From Puccinellia tenuiflora (taxonomy: Eukaryota > Streptophyta > Magnoliopsida > Poales > Poaceae), in the NCBI GenBank assembly GCA_012064385.1, contig QRDG01000413.1, forward strand, positions 372,001 through 436,000: DNA of 64,000 bases. The letters run 5' to 3'. Below the pieces are notes generated by a model. The model worked only from the letters and a program-made list of their open reading frames with translations, made no database searches and was not told where the DNA came from. Positions 54,819 to 64,000 of this stretch are shown here, in pieces. Position 1 is the first letter of the stretch. Each line of letters begins with the position of its first letter. A program made the position numbers and the translations under genes.

Positions 54819-55622
54819 GGGAGCTCCTATGTAGCGCCCGCAGGCGGCGCTATTTGCCTGCGTCGCCTGAAGCGAACTGCTTCATGGGCCGAGCGGCCCA
54901 ATAGAAAAAGCTAGCATTTTTCCCACTTTGCTTTTCTTAATTCGGAAAAACTTTTTTAATCTGATTTTTTTAATTTGAACAAATTTCGAATATGAACAAA
55001 ATTTAAAATTGAACAATATTCGAGTATGAACAAATTTTAAATTTGAACATTTTTTGAATATGAACAAAATTATAATTTGAACAATTTTTGAATATGAATA
55101 AAATATAAATTTGAATAATTTTCGAATATGAACAAATTTTAGATTTGAACAATTTTCGAATATAAACAAATTTTAGATTTGAACAGTTCTCGAATATGAA
55201 TAAAATTTAAATTTGAAACAATTTTCGAATATGAACAAACTTTACATTTGAACAATTTTCAAACAAGAACAAATTTTAAATTTTAAATTTTTCAAATATG
55301 AACATTTTTGAATGTGAACAAATTTAAATTTTTATTTATATTCAAAAAATGTTCAAATATTAAATTTGAACAATTTTCGAATATAAAAAAATTATAAATT
55401 TGAAAAATTTCGAAAATCTAAAAACTTTTTTCAGAAAAAACAAAAAAAAAAGAAACGAAAAACAACATAAAAATAAAAAAATAAAAAGAAAACAGAAACA
55501 GAGAAGAAAATGAAGAAGAAAAAGCGGAAAAAGAAAAATCCGTCAAACGGGCCGGCCCAATAGTGGAATCCTCCAGGCGACGCGAGCTAGATCCGTCTCT
55601 AATAAGCGATACCTAGGAATCA
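54819..55622. mobile_element. Mutator-like MITE with minisatellite core
   Basis: Flanked by a perfect 10-bp direct repeat ccgttttggc (54809-54818, 55623-55632). Ends show imperfect inverted similarity (tcctatgtagcgc against tcctaggtatcgc). Further inside, gcgtcgcctg...gggccg-cggcccaatag is also inverted. The core is a 34-bp tandem array. No transposase. Confidence 0.7.
54977..55400. repeat. 34-bp AT-rich tandem array
   Basis: About eleven copies of a 34-bp unit starting gaacaattttcgaatatgaa, becoming degenerate after 55300. Confidence 0.85.
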
Positions 55623-55632
55623 CCGTTTTGGC

Positions 55633-56093
55633 TGGAATTACGCCGTACTACCTCTTCAATCCTTCCTTGCCGAGCGAGCGACTGGAGGCGAGAGAGACCG
55701 CCCGCAAGCAAGCACGGAAACCGGCGACGGCGCTGGTAAGCCACCTCCCCGCCCTCCTCTCCCCTGTCCCTCCTCCTCCTCCTCCTCCCTGCCCTCCTCC
55801 TAGGCATTCTCCTCCCTCGGCCGTCCCTCCCCCACAGAAGCCCGCCCCTAACCCTAGATCGACGGGCGGAGCTGAACATCGGCGGCGGGAGAGGGAACGA
55901 CGGCCTCTCCCTGGACCTCCCCAAGCCGGCCTCTCCCATGGCCCTCCTCTTTTCCGTTCGAATCCTCCCCTCAAGCAGCCAAACATATGCGTTGTTGCTT
56001 CATGTGTAAATCTCTGATGAATGTTTCATCTGTTTGACGAACTGCAGAAATCCTTGGAGAATCGGTAGCAGCACCTTTGGCCGCCGACCGGAG
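55633..56093 (+). other. 5'-UTR exons of RPN13
   Basis: A GC-rich first exon ends at 55735 (GCTG|GTAAGC). A second non-coding exon, 56048-56093, lies between ACTGCAG and GGAG|GTATGG. The exon with the start codon begins about 56808. Assignment is by splice signals only; the transcription start is not fixed. Confidence 0.6.
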
Positions 56094-56841
56094 GTATGGA
56101 CTTCCTATCCCCTACTCCTAGTTTGATGTGTGCCTAGTGTGATACTATGATATTGTGATTTATATATGTGTTGTTGCCTCGTGGAGAAGTTTGTAGTTGA
56201 ATTATCAAATCTGATATGAATGGTTGCTCTGAAAAATAGGAACCGAAATTTGTATGCAAGGGTATTTGATTATTACACACGTAAACTGTTTACAAGTGTC
56301 AAAATTCGCTATGCTACCTTTCAAATAAACTAAGCCCCTGGGCTAAGCAATGCCTGATTTTATGGCTACTGGCTCCAAGTGAGGATAACATGATCCAACC
56401 TGCCTGGGTACAAGTGAGAAATTAAATGTTCACATATACTGGCACAAAGCCTTATATCCTGCTTGTGTCTTGAAAGCGTACCAGGAATCAAAGACACAGA
56501 GACCATGGAATGAGATAGCCATGTCCATAACTTGTATAGCTGTCCTTTTGTTAATCTCTTCAAAAGTTTGTCTTCTCTAAATTACAGTCAAGTGTACCTT
56601 AAACATTTTTTATTTTGATATGCACAAAGTACTAAAGCAGTCTACTGTTCATTGTCTTAATTGCAACTGGAGGTCAAAACACAAGTTTTCTTCTAATAAG
56701 TAAAAGCCAGGCAGATACTTATGGAACTTCTCAGTTCTCGCTTGCTTGATTTACTTTGGAATGCAAGGCATTGTTGTTATCCTGTATTTACCCTTCTGTT
56801 ATTTTAGGATCTACATATTGTGCTGATCACTACTGTCATCA

Positions 56842-59800
56842 ATGGAGAGCAGTGAACCCCTCCAGGTAAAGCTGTCAGCTGTCACTTTTTTTGTTATTTC
56901 TGCAAGTACTGGTTTTTGAATACCAAATTTCCTGTCAGCATGTTCAATTATGCTTGCTGATTTGAGATCAAATCTGGTAGTAGTCGACAGCTACGTATCT
57001 AACCCCATGAGGAAATGACAGTCTTTTGATTGCCCCATATCACAATTTATAGATATCCTCTTGTATATGATTCTAGCCTTGTTTCATATTATAGTTTTAA
57101 GCATGTAACATGTTCTTATAATATATTAGGAAATGACAAGCCTAGTGAACTTTTCGTTGTTCAGTGAGCTGGATTTTTTTGTTTATATCTGCACAATCTG
57201 AAAGTTGATCAGTAGATGGCGCATCTTCATCTCATATATACTAATTGGAGGTTCCATGGAAGCCTCCAAGTTAATCAACATCATCAAAATTAATTTGACT
57301 GTTGGATCTTGATTGTGGCTAGGATTAACGAGAGAACATAGTTCAGTTTGGTCCACACAGCAAAAGAAGATTTGATCCCATGCAAACTCCTAGGCCCCAA
57401 CCGAGGGGCGGAGGCAGGGGGACCAGCAGGGCCATGCTCCCCCCTAACATGATTTTTTTTCCGTTTAGACCCCTGATTTTCTGTTCTAAATCCTCCTCAA
57501 AAGTGTCTTTTAGTGCTCAGGCCCTCCCCAACAATTTTAGTGGCAGGTTTTCTTTGATCGGCCCCCTCAATCAATTTTCCTGGTTCCGCCCCTGCAACCG
57601 AGTAATGCCCTAAAACAATAATAGCTCTCTAAATGGCCTGAAAACTAATGTCCTCTCTAAATTCTGATCCAAGTGGTGAAAAATATTCACAGAATAATAT
57701 GTACTTATCTATAGGGCAAAGTAAGGCCAAAATGAATCAGGAAAAGGCTACACGTGCATGCCATGGCAATGGAGGTCCCTGAAGCCTAATCTGATAGAAA
57801 CCATTATATACTTAACAATTCGCTCTGCTTACCAAATCAGATGTACGTATCAAACTACCTGCTTACTCACACAAAAAAAAAAATACTTGCTTTACTTTTA
57901 GAGTTGTAAAGTATCGCCTATATTAAAATATATGCGTAGCCTGTGAGGGTATACGGGTTGATGACTACTTTCATATTTCATCATTCAGAATCTGAATGCT
58001 CTTTTCTTCTTCGGAAAACATGTTCTGTTTTTCTCTTTCTTAATATAACAAGGTGTGGTCCTATTATTCATTGATAATTTTCTTCAATTCTCATCAGGAT
58101 GTAATGTGTGAGTTTCGTGCTGGTAAGATGTCTCTTGAGGGAACACGAGTGGTCCCAGACACACGCAGGGGGCTTGTTCGTATTGGAAGGGTATGCATGC
58201 TCACTGCTCTACTCATGTCGTGTTCAAGTTATATATTGTCAGCACAATTTCCAAGGCATGTACATTCTTATATTTATCACTAATGCGAGTGTAATTATAT
58301 ATCCACTCTGTTGTAGGGTGAAGAAGGCTTGATTCATTTTCAGTGGCTTGATCGTGGGCAAAATATAGTTGAAGATGTATCCTCTTGCACACCTCATTTT
58401 GAGACATCTCTTATTTTAAATCTGTAAATGCTAAACTTGGTCGTTTGTTATATAACATTTGAAACCTTAATTTGCGGGTATTATGTGTTTTATATGTTTG
58501 AACTTGGAAGTGTCTCTATTTTCGCTCGTTTTCATTCTAGTCTTATCTCAGAAGATACTGTAGTTTGTCTATCCTTGATTCTGTTTTTCACAGGATCAAA
58601 TTGTCTTCCCTGATGAAGCTGTCTTTGAAAAGGTATTGAGATGTATTCAATATTCATTCAATTCTGACATGCTCTCCAAGATTACCTTAGTGATCTATGG
58701 AACTTCAGTGATCAACATTCGTTCACTTCATTAGGTCACGGAATCTTCTGGAAGGGTGTACATCTTGAAGTTCAGGCATGATAGCAGGAAAATCTTCCTA
58801 TGGATGCAGGTCTGTTAGATGTGAAGGATTATGTTGTGAACACCATTTAAGTCTTTCCACCCTCTAAATAGCTGACTTCCACTGTGCTCTTTATTATGCA
58901 GGAGGCAAATGCTGACGGGGACTCGCAAATATGCCGTCAAGTTAATGCCTACATAAATCGACCATTAGGTATGCTTTGATTGTTTGCTTCCCAATACTCA
59001 CCTATGACCATTGTCTTAAAGTTGTACTGCTGTGCAGACGCCGATGCAGTTTCTATTGAAGCAGAAATGTCACATGAAGATACCGCTGATGATGACATCT
59101 CTTCCAGGTATGTGAAATGAACTGCTACATCTGATGCTGTGTGAGGACATGCCATTTCTCCAGCCTTTGTAATGCAATGGGCAACCCAGTAAATTTAGAT
59201 GAGTGCACTGTTATACTCAGTTTGTGGTTGTTGTTTTTGCTATGATTTTTTTGGAGTATACTATATTCAATAATATATATTGAAATTTGGTACACTGTTA
59301 TCCGGTGGTCGTCCCCTAACGTTTCATTTCATAGGGAACCAATAAAATTCTCCGTCTGCAACATGATTAAGGGAAACAAAAGCTAGCCTAAGAGCAGTTG
59401 AACCAATTGAGATTATCATAATTCACCACAATGCCAAGGGAACCAATTGAGATTATCATAATTAAGGGAAATCATGTCACCAGATGGATCATGATGTATG
59501 ACCATTATAAACCAAGTATATTTGATGCAATGTCGCATATAAGTGAATGTTCAGCTTTTAACTGTTCTCATTAACACAATAATATCCTTACAATTGTATC
59601 CATCAGAACATTGCCTCTTATTTGTTGTATCTTGTGTGGCATGTTTGCAGTTTTATCATCTAAATCACTAAATGTACCAGTTTCATTACCGTGTTAAATT
59701 GTTAATACTTCTGGTTCGCGCACATGTTACTTTACTACACACGAGTCTGAGTTTTGGGTGCTATGTCCAAATTGCTAACTCTATCCCCCTTCTGTTTCCT

Positions 59801-61480
59801 TCTTTCTTACGTGTATATGTCAGAGCTGGGAATTTAGTTGATCAGAGCATGACCGCTGATTTGACTGGTGAAGTGACGTCTGCTGCTGGACCTGTACGAT
59901 TGTCAGACCTGCAGAGAATATTGAGTGCTATACAACCATCAGGTATGAGTAAAAAATCATGTCCTTTTGGGTATGTTCTCTTGTTTTTTTGCGGGTAGGG
60001 TATGTTCTCTTGTTAGACCAGCTTCTGAAACTTACCTCCATTCTCCTGGTAATTCCAGATGTTACGGCAGATCCTGATGCTGGTAAGTGCCATTCTGAAT
60101 CCATGCACTTTTGTCTATGGCTTGCTTTCTGTCTCATTGTGTTAGATTGCTGGTGACAGGATTAGGACTAGGAGACATCTTGAAGCCTGATTTGGTATTG
60201 CCGCTAATTGAAACTTTGCCCATTGAGCAGTTGGCATCACATCTTCCCGAGGTTTGTATTTGTTATCCTGGCTTTCAGTTCAACCAATCTTTCAACTCAC
60301 TCTTGTAATTGCTTGATTCCAGGGATCATGGACTGCAGGTGATATTCTTGAACTACTGCAAAGTCCTCCTTTACGACAACAACTAGATGCTTTTACGCAT
60401 GTTAGTTACAGTTACTCATCTTTCCTCTTTCTATTGCACATCTATGAGTAGTCAAGAGTCAGACTGGTAATGATGTTTGCTTTTATGGCAGGTGCTACGG
60501 ACTGGCCAAATAGATCTTGCTCAATTTGGTGTGGACCCTAGTAAATGTAACCATTTTCATTTTCCTTTAGATTACAGCTCAAGTTCTCATTTATATGCCC
60601 TAAATGGCTCTGTTCTACGTAGGGTGTAGTGTTCTTCTAGTATCTCAATTTGAAAAATAATGAAGCAACAAAGATACATGTGTATGTATTATGAACTTGG
60701 CATACACTTTCTCCACCATTCGCTTGCTCAGCCTATATCTAAAAGCTGAATTTGCCATGGTATCCCAATAAAAAACATATACTCCGTAAAAGATAGGGCA
60801 CTAGATGCCGTACATACTTTTAACTTGAATAAACTAATTGTTTCCCCTGTTATTTTTGTACTCTCCTCTGCTCCCACTTGTCGGGTGATTAGTAGGATGA
60901 TGGTGGAAGTGTATGTTAAAGTGCATAATTAGTTAATTATTACATACCCCCACATGTATCATAGTTTACTCCCTTTCGGTACTTTTTGGTGGATCTGTCC
61001 CTTTGGATTTCCAAAAGAAAACAATAGAATAGTTGCAGTAGGTACTGTCTGTTATCTAGCAGTTGCTGTATATGGGTTACTTGTATAGCTTTACATTGGA
61101 GATGATCCTTGTCCAGAATATGGGTGATATTTCACTTGCAGATGCCATTCATGGTTTAAAGTGATTTTTTTGTAAATTTTGGAATTGGATTTAGATCTCC
61201 CATGTCTGTGATGCTTACTAGTTACTTGTGGTGGATGGGTGAACTTTAGCTGTGGTTGAATATTTACTAGTTTTTGGATCATTGTTGGTACTGGTTCAAA
61301 TATCCAACCAAGTTTGCTTCTCTGAAAACTAGGTCTTTTGTTTTGTTTCTGACAGATAAATTCACAGTTGCTTCATTCCTTGAGGCATTGGAAGACTCTG
61401 TGGCAAAAGCATCTACTGGAGGAGTCAAGGATTCGGAGCCCCAGAGAGGTGGTGGAAATGATCCCATGGATGAAAGTTGA
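56842..61480 (+). CDS. RPN13: 26S proteasome ubiquitin receptor RPN13 (306 aa)
   Basis: RPN13/ADRM1 sits on the 19S particle, binds ubiquitin chains through its Pru domain and recruits the deubiquitinase UCH37. Thirteen coding exons join in phase: 56842-56865, 58098-58190, 58317-58376, 58594-58632, 58735-58809, 58902-58968, 59038-59107, 59824-59942, 60059-60082, 60160-60251, 60323-60400, 60492-60546, 61356-61480. The Pru domain (residues ~9-110) reads VMCEFRAGKMSLEG, GLIHFQWLDRGQN, IVFPDEAVFEKV and YILKFRHDSRKIFLWMQE. An acidic/Ser linker (EMSHEDTADDDISS) follows, then the C-terminal DEUBAD domain (GLGLGDILKPDLVLPLIETL, LLQSPPLRQQLDAFTHVL, LAQFGVDPSKYKFTVASFLEAL). It ends NDPMDES. The start ATG follows non-coding exons. 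Length and order are normal and no defects were seen. Confidence 0.95.
57406..57594. mobile_element. hAT-type MITE in RPN13 intron
   Basis: The left end (ga)ggggcggaggcagg and inverted right end caggggcggaaccagg are paired. caaccgag occurs at 57398-57405 and 57595-57602, an 8-bp duplication. The left edge may be three bases off because the terminal CAG seems altered. Confidence 0.75.
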
Positions 61481-62596
61481 CTGCGCAGCAGCGGATCTAG
61501 GTGTAACCTAGCCTTGATATGAATTGCTCATGTGTGGTGGGGTGTTCGCAGAAAAGCAGGTGGTGTTACTTGGACACCCACTCAAAATCTAGATACTTTT
61601 TTTCACTGGGAATTACTAAGATACTATCAGTCGCTTCCATTGAGTATTCTGAAAAATGCTTTCCAGTTGGTACAGTTGCATGATAAGAGTATTCTGAATA
61701 ATGCTTCTGTAGTTGGTGCCATTGCGTGACATGAATATGTTGAGCAATAGCATTTTTCGACGTGTATTTGGTTATACAGGGACGTGTACCCAGGCTTTGT
61801 TCTTATAGTTGTGTTTCAATCTTTTGGGACGTCGCGCCCATGAGGTGATATTGACTGTTCTAGCCGTTAACGTGGTAAATTGTTTGATTGGATGGTGGAA
61901 GAGAGGTGTGTCACCTGATATGTAACCGGGCGTGCATCGCGTGTTAATAATTGTAAAAAATGTATCAAACCATCAGCAGCAGGCTAATGTCCCAGATATG
62001 AAAAGTAAGCCCAAAGTAATGAATGAAGAGATATCACAACGCAACAAAACATGATAGTTGACACATTTATACGTGATAAACATTTATGCTTAGTTTATTG
62101 CTCACACAGGGTGGCTAGAAATAATCAATTACAATAGACTAAATATAGACTCTAATTGGAGTTGGATCCGGTCGGCAGGGTAACCTTCTTCGGGACGAAA
62201 CCTTTCCGACTTAGAAATCAAACTCCTACTCTAACTGTAAAATAAATACTGATGGGATAGTAGCAATAGAAATTATTCCCACACACTATTACAAACCAGT
62301 TCATATTTAAACACGCACGTGGACGATAACCGTCTCATACATCACCATTGCTCACTAGAGATATATTGCTCACTCATTGACGACAATAACCACAAACTGT
62401 CCACACAAGAAAGGTTCGTGTCATACTGAACCTGCATTTTCTCAAAAAAAAAAAATACTGAACCTGCAACAGAACGAAATTTCCATCAGCTCCAAAAGCT
62501 AGGATTTGGTGGTGCAGGTCATCGAGCACACTGAATGACATGAACAGTACGAACATTGTGTATTGGCTAGCTGAGGATGTTTCACTTACAGTATAT
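61481..62596. other. Intergenic between RPN13 and NLR gene
   Basis: First ~400 bp are probably the RPN13 3' UTR. A tail-only insertion (ttttctc plus poly(A), 62437-62454) is flanked by atactgaacctgca twice. Otherwise no feature. Confidence 0.5.
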
Positions 62597-64000
62597 TCAG
62601 TAGAAGACTATCGGGATATGCTTTAGATTGGCCGCTTGAACATTGCTTCTGAAATCATCATGCATGCGAATAAACTGCACCTGTTTGAGGGATTTCAGAT
62701 GCTCCAGGCCGGTAGGGATGGCCCGCAGTTCGACAAGGCCGCCGATAGAAAGAAGTTCAAGGCGGACCAAAGCTCCCTCATGTATGCATATTTGGTTGAC
62801 GTGTGGCAAATCCCACAAGAGAATAGTCTTCACATTTGGGAACCACCCTGGTTCGAAGTTTAGCTCCTGTCCAGTATACGCCCTCATAAGCACTATCTGG
62901 GTTAAATTTGACAATTCAGAGAGGCGTGGCAGCGGGTTCTCCACGAGCTGGGACCAAAATAGAGATATCTCGTGAAGTGCATCTCCACTGGCTGAGAAAA
63001 ACGGAGATTTCAAAGTTCCTTCGGAAAAACGACCTTTGATTGCGAGCTTTTTCAGACGGTTTGACAATGTCAAAGTTTCAAGCTGGAGCACCTCGTCTTC
63101 GTTGCTGGCTTTTATGTCTAATGTGCAGAGCTGGTGCATCTTCGATAAAGACTTACACAGTTGTGTACAGTGGATGCTCCGTACCCCAGTAATGTGAAGG
63201 GTCCTCAGCTGAGATAAATTTGCTAGTTTTGCAACGAAAACACTACTAGCTCGAACTGAATACAGAGTTTGTAAGTCCTTCAGACCCCACAATCCCTCAA
63301 ACGGCTCCACTGATCTATGAAATTCGAATACCAAATATCTTTTATCTAGCAACTTACCAATACGAATGTGACGCAATCTCTTGAGCTTTTTAGACCCTCG
63401 CGGAAAATTCAGGCAACCTGTATCTTTAAGACTCAATGTTTCCAAGTTGTGAAGGTTCACCACAGATTTTGGGACTACCTTAACATTGGTGTTGTCGAGG
63501 CCCAAGTACCTGAGGTTGAATAGCTCTCCGATTGACTTTGGAATGGTCTTAATAGGCAAGCCTGATAGCTCCAGCACAGCAAGGTATCTAGATTCCGAGA
63601 AAAACCATGAAGATGACGTCATACTGGTGCTGAATGCTATGAAGGTACGAAGCCTGAGTTGACTTATGCTTGATCGAATGTCATTGTCATTTTTGCATTG
63701 GAGCACCGACATGCGACGAGAATTTGACTCCACCTGCGTCACCCCATGACTATCATCAAAATTTGTACTGAAACTCTCTCTTCTAGACTGGAAAATGGCT
63801 AATTCACGCACAAGATCATGCATTTGAACACACTTAATCCTGTTAAAACCGTTCCTCTCTACCACCTGAAGCATGCTTCGTCGAACGAGCTCTGTCAGGT
63901 AACCTTCAGCAACATCTTCTAAACTGCAGGCACCATTCTGTTCAATAAACCCTTCAGCCACCCACAGTCTGATCAATCTTTTTCTCCTGATCATGTAGTC
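62597..64000 (-). CDS. CC-NBS-LRR resistance protein, 3' part (RPM1-like)
   Basis: NLR proteins sense pathogen effectors inside the cell. The frame is open at the window edge (DYMIRRKRLIRLWVAEGFIEQ). This is the end of the NB-ARC domain (ARC2/winged-helix region), followed by the QMHDLVRELAIFQS (MHD motif) signature and about a dozen leucine-rich repeats, including LRTFIAFST, YLAVLELSGLPIKTIPKSIG, LFNLRYLGLDNTNVKVVPKSV and NLHNLETLSLKDTGCLNFP. It ends NLKHIPIVFY at the stop (62597-62599). The coiled coil, P-loop and kinase-2 lie beyond 64000, so integrity of the whole gene is unknown; what is visible has no frame break. The MHD motif is intact. Confidence 0.93.
   Translation of the reverse strand, partial: DYMIRRKRLIRLWVAEGFIEQNGACSLEDVAEGYLTELVRRSMLQVVERNGFNRIKCVQMHDLVRELAIFQSRRESFSTNFDDSHGVTQVESNSRRMSVLQCKNDNDIRSSISQLRLRTFIAFSTSMTSSSWFFSESRYLAVLELSGLPIKTIPKSIGELFNLRYLGLDNTNVKVVPKSVVNLHNLETLSLKDTGCLNFPRGSKKLKRLRHIRIGKLLDKRYLVFEFHRSVEPFEGLWGLKDLQTLYSVRASSVFVAKLANLSQLRTLHITGVRSIHCTQLCKSLSKMHQLCTLDIKASNEDEVLQLETLTLSNRLKKLAIKGRFSEGTLKSPFFSASGDALHEISLFWSQLVENPLPRLSELSNLTQIVLMRAYTGQELNFEPGWFPNVKTILLWDLPHVNQICIHEGALVRLELLSIGGLVELRAIPTGLEHLKSLKQVQFIRMHDDFRSNVQAANLKHIPIVFY

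Noticed and set aside
55613..56017. Proline/arginine-rich protein genes upstream of RPN13
   Set aside because: Frames arise from the C-rich 5'-UTR and first intron; the splice signals fit the RPN13 leader better.
62597..63994. Complete NLR gene starting at the Met at 63994
   Set aside because: That Met lies inside the conserved DYMIRRKRLIRLW region of the NB-ARC domain; the gene continues past 64000.

Overview
The window is nuclear DNA from a grass (Poaceae), probably a pooid or Triticeae-type genome. Host genes have plant introns (GT-AG, T-rich), exons are GC-rich at their 5' ends, and the spaces between genes are packed with nested transposable elements: Ale/Retrofit-like and other Ty1/copia elements, CACTA, hAT, Mutator-type MITEs, Stowaway/mariner and LINEs. 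All assignments come from reading the sequence by eye; no database search was possible.

Layout. 1-11,175: copia and LINE debris, the first two exons of a UDP-glycosyltransferase gene (minus strand) plus a detached copy of its 5' end, hAT remnants, a Mutator-like MITE, an antisense copia LTR, and a complete non-autonomous CACTA element (7970-10216, TSD GAT) inserted into a ~426-bp tandem repeat. 11,176-16,013: a nearly intact copia element (160-bp LTRs with one difference, TSD CTAAT). 16,014-37,504: two copies of a segment carrying a GDSL esterase/lipase gene. The first copy (17167-17996) lost 582 bp and is a pseudogene. The second (36087-37504) is complete, but its upstream region was split by a 6.5-kb copia element (28819-35308, TSD GAAAT). 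Between the copies lie repeated leader-like segments and a 159-bp fragment copied from the 11-16 kb copia element.

37,505-43,330: a LINE copy with target duplication, a hAT MITE nested in a Stowaway MITE, a LINE reverse-transcriptase remnant and a CACTA-like element. 44,307-46,310: a six-exon amino-acid permease gene with an apparent in-frame stop. Thirteen bases after it starts a 4.4-kb mariner/Stowaway element (46324-50714, TSD TA) with a complete two-exon DD39D transposase. 51,012-52,891: an intact mitochondrial rhomboid-like gene (RBL14 type, minus strand). 54,819-55,622: a Mutator-like MITE with a 34-bp minisatellite core. 55,660-61,480: an intact 13-coding-exon gene for the proteasome ubiquitin receptor RPN13. 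62,597-64,000: the 3' part of a CC-NBS-LRR resistance gene on the minus strand, running off the window.

The host genes show no common pathway; they are neighbours in a gene island. The most notable structures belong to the mobile DNA: (i) the 28.8-35.3 kb copia element appears to start gag inside its own 5' LTR and splice across the LTR/internal junction; (ii) a copia fragment looks like templated filler DNA; (iii) several 'tail-only' poly(A) insertions of 18-29 bp have 12-17 bp target duplications; (iv) a mariner element looks autonomous.
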